A stretch of DNA of 32,512 nucleotides. It comes from Christensenella sp. UBA4379 (GTDB lineage Bacteria > Bacillota > Clostridia > Christensenellales > Aristaeellaceae). Positions 16,188 through 23,854 of this stretch are shown one piece after another. The position numbers were made by a program, and so were the translations under genes. The notes under the pieces are model-generated. The model did no database searches. It saw nothing but the letters and a program-made list of their open reading frames with translations, and was not told where the DNA came from. The stretch lies in NCBI GenBank assembly GCA_002391225.1, contig DGRV01000074.1, positions 1 to 32,512 on the forward strand, in the 5' to 3' direction. Position 1 is the stretch's first letter. Each line of letters begins with the position of its first letter.

Positions 16188-16638
16188 GTAACTGTTCAGT
16201 CATCGACTGAACAGTTACTGGGACGGGGACTCTGTCCCCTTTCCAGGGCCTTCCGGCCCGCTTTTCGGTGAGATTGTGCCACCGGCACAATCTCCGGGCC
16301 CTCAAAGCCCACGCTTTCCCCTACGGATTTTTGCTCCCGCAGAAGTGAAGGTGTCTTCTCTTCCTAAGGCATATTCTGCTCCGCAAAATACCTGCCCTGG
16401 GCCTACCGGCCCGTTCTTCGCTGAAAATGTGCCACCGGCACATTTTCCGGGCGCTCAGAACCCCGCGACGTACATTGTCCAGGGCCTTCCGGCCCGTTGC
16501 TCAGTGAAAACTGTCCACCGGACAGTTTTCCAGGCCTTCGCAACCCGCTGCGGATTACAATCAGGGGGAAGAATCCCCCTGATCACCCCCTCCGTCAAAA
16601 GGCAAACTCCTTTTGATCTCAGAGGACTGAATAGTTAC
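16188..16638. mobile_element. MITE-like element, copy 2 (451 bp, inverted relative to copy 1, 8-bp target duplication)
   Basis: The ends are GTAACTGTTCAGTC (16188-16201) and GACTGAATAGTTAC (16625-16638). The flanks TGCTGAAC at 16180-16187 and 16639-16646 are a perfect 8-bp duplication. Read on the minus strand it matches copy 1 at both ends and through several internal blocks (CAGGGGGA hairpin, TGCGGAGCAGAATATG, GGGGACAGAGTCCCC). It is about 146 bp longer because it holds three units of the GGGCC-rich hairpin module (about 16243-16310, 16395-16464, 16478-16545). No gene inside. Confidence 0.85.
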
Positions 16639-16699
16639 TGCTGAACATTGAATATGGATGCTTCCGGGCTTTGGGATGACCCGGGGACGGCACTCACAG

Positions 16700-16797
16700 C
16701 GGTTTTCAACTCCTCACTCCTCACTAACAACTATATACCTTAGCGAGCGCAGCGAGCGCTACCTCCTACCTAATACTTCCTACCTGATACAAAAAGT
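16700..16797. repeat. short tandem repeats overlapping the glycosyltransferase stop
   Basis: CTCCTCA, CTACCTC and CTTCCTA type units, with a GAGCGCAGCGAGCGC palindrome near 16745-16760, cover the intergenic space and the last codons of the minus-strand glycosyltransferase gene. Confidence 0.6.
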
Positions 16798-18268
16798 ACT
16801 TCCATTGTCTTCCCTCGAATACCATCGAGGCCTGGTCTACCAGCTTGTATGGTGTGTTTTTGGGGAGTTCTTTGGAGCGGGTGACGATGAATTCGGTTTT
16901 TCCCTGCTGGATGCTGTCCTGCAGGGATTTTTCCATTTCGGTGAGGTCGTTGTTCAGGGTGCAGAAGAAGGGGCCGTTTGGGAGGACGCCGGAGGCAAAG
17001 TAGAAGCCGCCGTCCAGGAAGCCGTAGTTGAGGAGGGTGGGGGCTTCGCTCTGGCGGATGATCTCCGCAAAGCGGTAGGGGGGCGTGTCCTCCTTTTTGA
17101 TCTGCATCAGGTAGGTGTTGGGGCTCAGACGGTAGGAAAGAAGGGGTCCGCCCGCCAGCAGGAGGACGGAGAGGGCGAAGACGACTCCAGTTTTCACCCG
17201 GGGCTGGAGGCCCGCGGCCAGGGGCTTCACCAAAGCGCAGGCCGCTCCCAGGCCCAGGGGGGCGAAGACGGACAGGGGCAGGGCGTAATAGGGGTAGCGC
17301 CGCCCGCTCCAGTAGGTGAAGACGAAGAGGCCGACGGCGCTGAGCCAGGCGCTCAGGGCCTGCCAGCCGGTTTTTCGGGGCCGGACGGTAAGATACATCA
17401 GGCCGAAGACCCCGGGGATGGACCAGGGCAGGTTGTTGAGCAGATTGGGCAGGGGGGCGTCATACCGCCCGCCCCGGATGTTCTGGGAGTAGCGGGTCAG
17501 GTTGTCGACGAAATAGGCCTGCCACAGGGCGGACAGGGCTCCCTTCGCCGCGAACCAGAGGAGGATCAGGATGGAGAGGGAGGCGGCCCCGATCAGGAAA
17601 TACAGGATCAGGGGGGGCAGATCCCGGCCTTTGCCGGTCAAGAGGTACCAGAGGGCGACGGCCAGGGCCAGGCCGAAAAACAGGCCGCAGAAGGTGTACT
17701 TGGTCCACAGGGCCGCGGCGGCGCAGAGGCCGAGGGAAAGGCCCTCCCTTATGGTCAGGAGGCGGTTTTCCGTCTGGGCCTTCAGCACCGTCAGCAGGCC
17801 GCAGGCCAGGATCGGGAGGATCAGCTCCTCCGCGCTGGAGCCGTGGGAGAAGGCGGGGGTCAGGGGGATCAGGACGGCCGTCACCGCCGCGCCGATCCAC
17901 CAGGCCTTGCCGGAGGCGGACAGGGTCTCCGCGATCCGCCCGGCCAGGTACAAAAACCACCCATAGCACAGGCACTCGATGAGCCACACGCCGAGGAAGG
18001 AGGTTTCGGAAATCGCCCCCGCCAGGGCGAACAGGAAGTAGATCAGCGGCCCCTTCTGCTCATAGAGGTCCAGGTAGGGGGTGAGGCCGTGCAGCATCCC
18101 CCGGCCTACGGTAAAAAAGCAGTGGACGTCCACCCAGTCGTTCATGGGGTAGAGGAAGGAGGACTTGGAACAGACGGCCAGCACGCCGAAGGACATCAGG
18201 CAGGCAAAGAGAAAACGGGGCCAGAAGCCCCGGTTCCTAAAAAAGAGAGAGGTTTTGTTCAGCGTCAT
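16766..18268 (-). CDS. polytopic GT-C glycosyltransferase (GT39/ArnT-like)
   Basis: This is probably an integral membrane enzyme that moves a sugar from a lipid-linked donor to an envelope acceptor. The 500-residue product has about ten hydrophobic segments. The first large loop has the acidic motif PMNDWVDVHC and then GLTPYLDLYEQKGPLIYFLFA, the arrangement seen in GT-C enzymes such as PMT/ArnT relatives. The soluble C-terminal region (about 385-500) is unlike the core and may bind the acceptor. The ATG at 18268 overlaps the kinase stop by 4 bp (ATGA), so it is the last gene of the regulator-kinase operon. The final residues (YQVGSIR) and the TAG stop are encoded by a GTAGGAG-like tandem repeat, so the natural C-terminus may have been altered. 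Confidence 0.78.
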   Translation of the reverse strand: MTLNKTSLFFRNRGFWPRFLFACLMSFGVLAVCSKSSFLYPMNDWVDVHCFFTVGRGMLHGLTPYLDLYEQKGPLIYFLFALAGAISETSFLGVWLIECLCYGWFLYLAGRIAETLSASGKAWWIGAAVTAVLIPLTPAFSHGSSAEELILPILACGLLTVLKAQTENRLLTIREGLSLGLCAAAALWTKYTFCGLFFGLALAVALWYLLTGKGRDLPPLILYFLIGAASLSILILLWFAAKGALSALWQAYFVDNLTRYSQNIRGGRYDAPLPNLLNNLPWSIPGVFGLMYLTVRPRKTGWQALSAWLSAVGLFVFTYWSGRRYPYYALPLSVFAPLGLGAACALVKPLAAGLQPRVKTGVVFALSVLLLAGGPLLSYRLSPNTYLMQIKKEDTPPYRFAEIIRQSEAPTLLNYGFLDGGFYFASGVLPNGPFFCTLNNDLTEMEKSLQDSIQQGKTEFIVTRSKELPKNTPYKLVDQASMVFEGRQWKYFLYQVGSIR

Positions 18269-19509
18269 GCGGCTCCTCCTTTGGGCAGTACGCAGGTAAA
18301 GCGGAGGCGGTTGTCATCCGTCATGGCGGCGGAGAGGCTCCCGCCGTGCTTTTCCACGATGGCGGCGGCGATGGCCAGGCCGATCCCGAAGCCGCTTTGT
18401 TTGTCCTTGTTCCGGGATGGATCGGCCCGGTAAAAGCGGTCGAAGAGCTGGCGGCACTGGTCCTCAGACAGGGGCTTTTCGACGGGGTTTTCCACGGTCA
18501 GGACGGCCTGCTTTCCTTCGCTGACGGCGTTTACAAGAATGTCCCCCTCCGGGGCCGCGTATTTAACGGCGTTGTCCAGCAGGGTCGACAGCAGGCGCTG
18601 GATCGAGGCGCGGTCGCCTTTCACGTACAGGTTCTCCTCCGCCTTCGCCGTCAGGACCTTGCCCTGATATTCCGCCATGGCGGTGAAGGGCTCGGCGGCT
18701 TCCAGCAGGAGCTGGCCGAAGGGAAGGTTTTCCATCGTGAGGGGGGCGTTTTCCTCCTCCATCCGGCTCAGGTACACCAGCTCGTCCACCAGGTGGCGCA
18801 TCTGGGCGGTCTGCTTCTGGGTGCTTTTCACCCAGGGGTTGTCCGGCTGCTCCATCTGCATCAGCTCCATGTTGGTGGAGATCACCGTCAGCGGGGTTTT
18901 GAGCTCGTGGCTGGCGTTGGTGATGAACTGCTTCTGCTGCTCCATGTTCCGGATGATGGGCTGGATGGCCCTGCGGCTGGCCAGGCTGACGAGCAGGAAG
19001 GCCAGCAAAATGCCCCCCAGGCAGGCCAGGGCGGAGATCAGCCCCAGGGTGCGGACGGCGGCCAGCTTGGTCTCGCAGTTGAGGAAGAGGACCACCGTCC
19101 CGCCCATCGGCCCTTCCTGCACGGTATAGAGATGGTCGGACAGAAAGCCGGTGGTCTGATTTCCCTTGAGCACCTGGCTTGCCATCGTCCGGGCAGTCTC
19201 CTCGTCCGTGCTCAGGGTATTGAGCAGGTTGATGTTCCTGATCGTCCCCTCCGGGTCGCAGATCACGGAGAACCAGTTGGACTCGCTGATCAGGTTCCGC
19301 ACGTGGCGGTTCTTCCCCGGCATCCGGCCGAAGATGGCGTCGCGGGTGGCCATGCTCTCGTTTTCAGAAAGAAAGTTCAGGGTCTGCTGGAGCTCCCCGC
19401 GCACGCTGAACCAGTTGGCCGCGTTCACCACCGCGACCACCAGCACCATCGCGATGGTCAGGGCGATCAGGGCGATGCGGATGAACCGCTGCCTGAGTTT
19501 TCTGATCAT
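18265..19509 (-). CDS. sensor histidine kinase of an OmpR/PhoB-type two-component system
   Basis: This membrane kinase autophosphorylates on histidine and passes phosphate to the response regulator encoded before it. The 414-residue product has a membrane helix at about 11-31, an extracytoplasmic sensor of roughly 120 residues with no recognised ligand fold, and a second helix at about 154-178. The H-box FITNASHELKTPLT follows with His201, then the N-box LLSTLLDNAVKYA and a glycine box FGIGLAIAAAIVEKHGG. There is no clear HAMP. The ATG at 19509 overlaps the regulator stop by 4 bp; longer upstream frames are shadows inside the regulator gene. Its stop overlaps the glycosyltransferase start. 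Likely target: the envelope/polyphosphate-type genes upstream (inference). Confidence 0.9.
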   Translation of the reverse strand: MIRKLRQRFIRIALIALTIAMVLVVAVVNAANWFSVRGELQQTLNFLSENESMATRDAIFGRMPGKNRHVRNLISESNWFSVICDPEGTIRNINLLNTLSTDEETARTMASQVLKGNQTTGFLSDHLYTVQEGPMGGTVVLFLNCETKLAAVRTLGLISALACLGGILLAFLLVSLASRRAIQPIIRNMEQQKQFITNASHELKTPLTVISTNMELMQMEQPDNPWVKSTQKQTAQMRHLVDELVYLSRMEEENAPLTMENLPFGQLLLEAAEPFTAMAEYQGKVLTAKAEENLYVKGDRASIQRLLSTLLDNAVKYAAPEGDILVNAVSEGKQAVLTVENPVEKPLSEDQCRQLFDRFYRADPSRNKDKQSGFGIGLAIAAAIVEKHGGSLSAAMTDDNRLRFTCVLPKGGAA

Positions 19510-20180
19510 GACTTTTTCTCCAACGAATATCCCGTGCCTCTGTGCACCAGGATTTCCGCCTGGGTGTCCAGCTCCGCCAGCTTCTTGCGCAGGGTGGAAA
19601 TGTTCACCCAGACCACGTTGATCTCCGCCTCGGCGTCCCAGCCCCAGACCTTGTCCATCAGCTGCTGGACGGAAAAGAGGATGTGCGGGTTTTCCATGAA
19701 CAGGATCATCATCTGGAAGGTCTTGCCCGAAAGGCGGACGGAGCGGTCCCCGCACCGAAGCTCCCCGGTGCCCTTGTCCAGGGCCAGGTCCTCAAACTGG
19801 ATCACGTCCGGGATGAAGGCTTCCCGCCTTCTCAGCATGGCCCGCACCCGGGCCAAAAGCTCCTGGACGTCAAAGGGCTTGGGCAGGTAGTCGTCCGCCC
19901 CGGCGTCCAGGCCGGTCACCCGGTCCTCCACGGCGTCCCGGGCAGTCAGAAGCAGGCAGGGGGTTTTGATTCCCTCTGCCCGCATCTGGCGCAGGGCTTC
20001 CACGCCGTCCTTTCGAGGCATCATCCAGTCCAGGATCACGCCGTCATAGGCCTCGGCCCGGACGTAATCGAGCGCTTCCTCCCCGTCCAGCACGGCGTCC
20101 ACCTGATAGCCGGACCGACTCAGCAGGGTCTTGACCGCGTTGTTTAGGTCCCGGTCGTCTTCCGCCAGCAGAATCCTCAA
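19506..20180 (-). CDS. OmpR/PhoB-family response regulator
   Basis: This 224-residue transcription factor is activated by the neighbouring kinase. The receiver domain has the acidic pair EDD at 7-9, the phosphoacceptor Asp51 in VILDWMMP, a conserved threonine in LLLTARD and lysine in YLPKPF. The C-terminal winged-helix DNA-binding domain ends in VHRGTGYSL. The start is the TTG at 20180: the frame has a stop four codons upstream and the receiver begins at once. An ATG nearby is in another frame. The ribosome binding site is weak (GAGTGA). A mobile element ends 34 bp upstream (20215), so the native leader is displaced or the promoter lies in the element. Confidence 0.88.
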   Translation of the reverse strand: MRILLAEDDRDLNNAVKTLLSRSGYQVDAVLDGEEALDYVRAEAYDGVILDWMMPRKDGVEALRQMRAEGIKTPCLLLTARDAVEDRVTGLDAGADDYLPKPFDVQELLARVRAMLRRREAFIPDVIQFEDLALDKGTGELRCGDRSVRLSGKTFQMMILFMENPHILFSVQQLMDKVWGWDAEAEINVVWVNISTLRKKLAELDTQAEILVHRGTGYSLEKKS

Positions 20181-20214
20181 TGCGCATCACTCGTTTCTGT
20201 TTTGGTATTTTGCG

Positions 20215-20501
20215 GTAACGATTCAATCCCCCGGGATCCGACACTGAGGGGGTATCAGGGGGATGCTTCCCCCTGATGCCAATCCGCAGTACCGGCTTTG
20301 CCGGTGCGAGGAGTATTTTTGCGGAGCAGAAATACATCTGGGAAAGAGAGAAACCCTTCACTTCTGCGGGAGCAAAAATACATACCTTGCGGATTTGCCG
20401 CCCGGGAGTCCCGTAAGGGGCGAGAGGCAAATCCGTTGGGGGGTTCCGTAGGGGGGTCGCAAGACCCCCTTGCGATGTTCAGTCGAAGACTGAACAGGTT
20501 A
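20215..20501. mobile_element. MITE-like element, copy 3 (about 287 bp, same orientation as copy 1, eroded ends)
   Basis: The left end reads GTAACGATTCAATC. The right end contains GTTCAGTC-GAA-GACTGAAC followed by AGGTTAA, a decayed version of the terminal repeat. Interior blocks shared with copy 1 include a CAGGGGGA / TCCCCCTG hairpin, TGCGGAGCAGAA, TTCTGCGGGAGCAAAAAT and the CGGATTTGCC / GGCAAATCCG arms. No target duplication could be found. It lies between DUF4956 and the response regulator; its right end supplies the DUF4956 stop codon. Confidence 0.75.
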
Positions 20502-21167
20502 AATGTCATGTCCGTTTTCAGGGACGGCTCCCAGGGAGACCGGCAGGTTGCCGTTGCGCTCCCGGACGGCGTCCAGGAAGCGGCGGGCGGCTGAACTGTC
20601 CCGCAGGCTCCCCTGGTAGATCAGCTGATAGGCCGCCCCCATGTCCACGGTGCGCACCCGGATCAGCCGATAGCGGGTAAAGTATTCCGTCATCAGGTCG
20701 TCAAACAGGCCTTCGCCCTCCAGGTTTTCGGGGAGGGAAATGCGGACCTCCCGCTGGTTTTCCGCCGCCTTTCCAAAGCCCACGGCGGAGAGCAGGGCGT
20801 GGACGCCGAGGCAGAGCACCATCAGCAGGCAGGCCATCGCCGCGTAGCCCGCGCCCAGGCAAAGGCCCGCCGCCGCGGAGAGGAAGACCATCAGGATCTC
20901 CTGCCCGGTGCCCTGGGCGGAGCGGAAGCGGATCAGGCTGAAGGAGCCCGCCACGGCGATTCCCGCGCCCAGGTTGCCGTTCACGGCCATGATGACCGTC
21001 GCGGTGATCAGGGGGAGGAGGGCCAGGGTAAAGGCAAAGGAGCGGGAGGCAGCGTTCTTCCAGGTGTAGTAGAGGGCGCAGATCACGCCCAGAACGATGG
21101 CCAGCCCCAGGGACAGCAGGATGTTTCCATCCGTCATGCTCCCACCAACAAAGATGCTGTTAAACAT
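20499..21167 (-). CDS. DUF4956 membrane protein
   Basis: The biochemical role of this family is not known. Members are membrane proteins regularly encoded beside VTC-domain proteins, as here, which suggests a joint function in polyphosphate or polymer handling at the membrane. The 222-residue product has four hydrophobic segments in its first 130 residues, with the family-typical NGNLGAGIAVAGSFSLIRFRSAQGTGQEI between the second and third. A soluble domain follows (about 140-222, with the strand ISLPENLEGEGLFDDL). The ATG at 21167 is chosen because GGAGCGAA precedes it and relatives begin MFNSI-like; it overlaps the VTC gene by 34 bp. An alternative ATG at 21137 gives an ATGA overlap. The TAA stop falls in the end of the adjoining mobile element. 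Confidence 0.85.
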   Translation of the reverse strand: MFNSIFVGGSMTDGNILLSLGLAIVLGVICALYYTWKNAASRSFAFTLALLPLITATVIMAVNGNLGAGIAVAGSFSLIRFRSAQGTGQEILMVFLSAAAGLCLGAGYAAMACLLMVLCLGVHALLSAVGFGKAAENQREVRISLPENLEGEGLFDDLMTEYFTRYRLIRVRTVDMGAAYQLIYQGSLRDSSAARRFLDAVRERNGNLPVSLGAVPENGHDI

Positions 21168-21883
21168 TTCGCTCCGCTCCCTTCAAAATCCTTTTTTTCG
21201 GGCTGAATAAACTTGCGGTAGGCCAGCCCGTATTTGGAAAAGTGGGTCCGCCGCGCCCCGGCTTCTTCCAGCAGGCGGACGAGCCACAGCGGGTAGGCCC
21301 CGCCGGTTTTGATCTCCATGAGCCGCTGGTCGGCCTGGAACAATGACAGGTCCCGGTCCGGGCAGTTTAAATCCATCGCCCAGTCCCGGAAGCTCAGGTT
21401 CCGGTCGAAGGTGATCCGCACCTCCGGGTGAACCTTGCTGATCCAGGCGTCCCGGTCGTAGAGGATGACTGCCGCGGGGGAAAGCCCGTATCGCCTGGCC
21501 ATATAGAGGGCTTCCCGCCCCACCTGCCCAGCTTCCCCGGGCATGAGGCCGGTCCGCAGGGCCTCGGCGGCCTGGGTCAGGCCCATGGCCGTCCGCCGCT
21601 TGTAGACGACGCCCCGGTACTTCTTCTTGATTTCTAAAAAGGTATTCGTGATGTGCCCGGCTTCCCCGTAGGCCCTCAGGCGCAGCTTTTCCTTGTAGGA
21701 AGGCCGCTCCAGGGAGGCTCGGATCAGGGCGTAGTCCCTGGTATCGTAGTAGAGGCTCTGCACGGTGGGGCTCCCAAAGCTCAGGCGCTCAAAGCCTTCT
21801 CGGACCAGGCTTTCTTCGATCTGATCCACCTGGGACAGGGTGAGCAGGTACTTGGTTTCCACTCTGGCGAAGTTTTCTTCCAT
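21134..21883 (-). CDS. VTC-domain polyphosphate polymerase-like protein
   Basis: The VTC domain forms a beta-barrel tunnel enzyme that makes polyphosphate from ATP in fungi; bacterial homologues are assumed to be similar. The 249-residue product shows the tunnel residues: FARVETKYLLT at the N-terminus, LYYDTRDY, KEKLRLRAYGE, FLEIKKKYRGVVYKRR, and the late LMEIKTGG and FSKYGLAYRKF. The ATG at 21883 is preferred to a TTG at 21892 because AGGAGAGG lies 9 nt before it. It begins 2 bp after the stop of the beta-helix protein gene and overlaps DUF4956, so the three are one transcript. Confidence 0.88.
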   Translation of the reverse strand: MEENFARVETKYLLTLSQVDQIEESLVREGFERLSFGSPTVQSLYYDTRDYALIRASLERPSYKEKLRLRAYGEAGHITNTFLEIKKKYRGVVYKRRTAMGLTQAAEALRTGLMPGEAGQVGREALYMARRYGLSPAAVILYDRDAWISKVHPEVRITFDRNLSFRDWAMDLNCPDRDLSLFQADQRLMEIKTGGAYPLWLVRLLEEAGARRTHFSKYGLAYRKFIQPEKKDFEGSGAKCLTASLLVGA

Positions 21884-21885
21884 CG

Positions 21886-23658
21886 TTACCAACCTCTCCT
21901 TCTGTGCTGGCCGCCGCGGCCGTTGCCGCCGCCGTTGTTCCAGTTGCCGTTGTTCCAGTTGCCGTAGCCGTTGTTCTGAGTGCCGGCAGTCGTGCTCTGT
22001 AGGACCCCGCTGTAGAGGGTCTTGCCGCTAACCAGGACGGTGCAGTTGCTGCCCGCCTGCAGCAAAGCCGAGGAAATGGTCACGGAGCCGTAGGCGCTTT
22101 TCGGGGTGAACTCGCCCAGGGTTTCGCCGCTTTCATTTTGCAGGACGATGGTTTCCCCGGCGCTGCCGGAGCAGCTCAGGGTCATAGAGGCCTGGCCGGA
22201 GAGGGAAGCGCCCATGCCGCCCATGCCGCCCATCCGGCCCATGCCGCCGGTCATCCCGCTGCCGCTGGCGATGATCAGGGTGCCGCCCGTCTGGGTGCCG
22301 GTGCCGTTAAAGTCGATGGGGCCTTCCATGCCGGAGGAGGGGGTGCATACGCCCGTCACCCCGCCGGAGATGAGGATGCTGCCGTTGCTGTCCAGCCCGT
22401 CGCCGCCGGCGGTGACTTCCAGATGGCCGCCCGCAATGGTCAGCATGCCGCCGTTGTCCATTTCCGTGTTTCCGCCGCTCCGTCCCCAGCCGACGAAGCC
22501 GGAGCCGTCGCTGCCGCCGGAGGCGTTGACCCCGTCGTCCGAAGCGACGACGCGGATGTCCCCGCCGTTCACGGTGACGTTCTGCCCCTCCAGGCCCTCG
22601 TAGCACTGGGCGATGTCGATGGTGCCGCCGCTGATCGTCAGGTCCTGGTCGGCGTGCATGGCGTCGTCGCCGGACTGGATGGCAAAGGTCCCGCCGCTCA
22701 CGGTCACGCTGACGGCGTGCAGGCCGTCGTCGGCGCAGTCAAAGCTGTAGGTCCCGCCCAGGACATTCAGGTCTGTCGCGGCCTTGACCGCCTTCTGGGA
22801 AACGCTGTCGCTGGTCTGATCGCTGGAGGTTCCCCAGCCGCCCCAGTCGTCCCAGCGGCCCCGGCCGCCCATGCCGCCCTGGCTGTTGGCGGAGGCCTGG
22901 ACGGCCCCTGCGCCTTCGCCGGTCTTTACGGTCAGGCTGCCGCCGGCCAGGACGACCCAGCCCTTGCCCTCGGCGTCGTCGCGGGTGGAGGTCACGCCGT
23001 CGCCCCCGGCGGTGATGTTCAGGGTGCCATCCAGCACCAGCACGGAGTTCCGGCCCCGGACCCCGTCCAGCACGGAGGTGACGGAAATGTTGCCGCTCGC
23101 GATCACCAGGTCGGCCTTGCTCTGGATGCCGTGCTTCTGGGTGCCGTTCACAAGGAGGCTGCCGGTTCCGTTCAGGGACAGGTCGTCCTCCGCGTACAGG
23201 GCCGCGCCGATGGTGTCGTCGCCGTCCGTGACCGGGGTGCCGTCCGTCAGGACGTTTTCGGTCCCTTCGGCCAGGGTAAGGATCAGCTTGTCGGCCTGCT
23301 TTTCATAGATGGCCGGGCCCTCCTGGGCGGTGATGAAAACGCCGTTTAAAATCAGGCGGACCTTGTCTTCCTCCGGCACTTCGACGACCACCTGGCCCTG
23401 GAGGGAGCCGGAGAGCACATAGTCGCCCTTTTCGGTGATGGTCAGGGTCTCGCCCGGGGCAAGGGTGTTGATGTCGATCGCCTTTGCGTCCGACAGGCTC
23501 CAGCTGTCGTCCACGTCTTTGTTTTTGTATAGGGTGGTCACGTCCAGGGCCTCGTCTTGAGCGAATGCGGGCAGGGACAGGGCGGACAGCAGGACCGCCA
23601 GCGCGGTCATGATCAGGCACAGCTTTTTCCAGCTGTTTTTCCGATTATTTTTCTTCAT
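21886..23658 (-). CDS. secreted Cthe_2159-like right-handed beta-helix protein (carbohydrate-binding)
   Basis: Members related to Clostridium thermocellum Cthe_2159 fold as a pectate-lyase-like beta-helix that binds acidic sugars or cellulose with calcium. The 590-residue product has a signal peptide (LCLIMTALAVLLSALSLPAFAQ). Short turns repeat every 20-30 residues, such as LNGTGSLLVNGTQKHGIQSK, GGDGVTSTRDDAEGKG, DCADDGLHAVSVTVSGGT, QSGDDAMHADQDLTISGGT and ASDDGVNASGG, with the G/D-rich aspartate-glycine corners expected of calcium sites. Odd parts are a methionine-glycine run (GGMGRMGGMGGMGA) and an asparagine/tryptophan/glycine tail ending in basic RRRGW. The second ATG (23658) fits the GGAG site better than the first (23664). 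It overlaps the small membrane gene by 14 bp and abuts the VTC gene. Confidence 0.83.
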   Translation of the reverse strand: MKKNNRKNSWKKLCLIMTALAVLLSALSLPAFAQDEALDVTTLYKNKDVDDSWSLSDAKAIDINTLAPGETLTITEKGDYVLSGSLQGQVVVEVPEEDKVRLILNGVFITAQEGPAIYEKQADKLILTLAEGTENVLTDGTPVTDGDDTIGAALYAEDDLSLNGTGSLLVNGTQKHGIQSKADLVIASGNISVTSVLDGVRGRNSVLVLDGTLNITAGGDGVTSTRDDAEGKGWVVLAGGSLTVKTGEGAGAVQASANSQGGMGGRGRWDDWGGWGTSSDQTSDSVSQKAVKAATDLNVLGGTYSFDCADDGLHAVSVTVSGGTFAIQSGDDAMHADQDLTISGGTIDIAQCYEGLEGQNVTVNGGDIRVVASDDGVNASGGSDGSGFVGWGRSGGNTEMDNGGMLTIAGGHLEVTAGGDGLDSNGSILISGGVTGVCTPSSGMEGPIDFNGTGTQTGGTLIIASGSGMTGGMGRMGGMGGMGASLSGQASMTLSCSGSAGETIVLQNESGETLGEFTPKSAYGSVTISSALLQAGSNCTVLVSGKTLYSGVLQSTTAGTQNNGYGNWNNGNWNNGGGNGRGGQHRRRGW

Positions 23659-23854
23659 TTTCATTCTCTCCTTTTTTCCAGGTCAGCACGCTTTGCGTGA
23701 TCCCGCACAGGCAGAGGCAAGCCAGCAGCCAGCGGGAGATGGGGTTGTCGATAAAGTTCATCATGGGGTTAAACTGATCCAGGATCAGGAATACCATGAA
23801 CATCAGGGAAAGGATGACGATCAGGTGGCTTAAAAGTTTGGACAATTTAGTCAT
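23645..23854 (-). CDS. small two-helix membrane protein
   Basis: The 69-residue protein has two hydrophobic segments (about 9-26 and 41-58) joined by a short loop, DQFNPMMNFIDNPISRW, and a charged tail ending GENENEEK. The family is not recognised. It is a real gene: the ATG at 23854 follows GGAGGTGA at 6 nt, its start overlaps the stop of the phosphodiester glycosidase by 8 bp (ATGACTAA), and its end overlaps the next gene. It may be a membrane partner of the secreted proteins or of DUF4956 (inference). Confidence 0.75.
   Translation of the reverse strand: MTKLSKLLSHLIVILSLMFMVFLILDQFNPMMNFIDNPISRWLLACLCLCGITQSVLTWKKGENENEEK

Noticed and set aside
13167..16646. The two MITE copies plus the reductase gene as one composite transposon
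   Set aside because: Each copy has its own different 8-bp target duplication, so they inserted separately; the outer flanks do not match each other.
16658..18433. A 591-codon plus-strand open frame opposite the glycosyltransferase
   Set aside because: Low-complexity G/Q/E product and no start signal; the minus-strand gene has membrane segments and coupled neighbours.
22138..23349. A plus-strand open frame opposite the beta-helix protein gene
   Set aside because: A/G/H/V-rich shadow product; the real gene on the minus strand has a signal peptide and repeated beta-helix turns.
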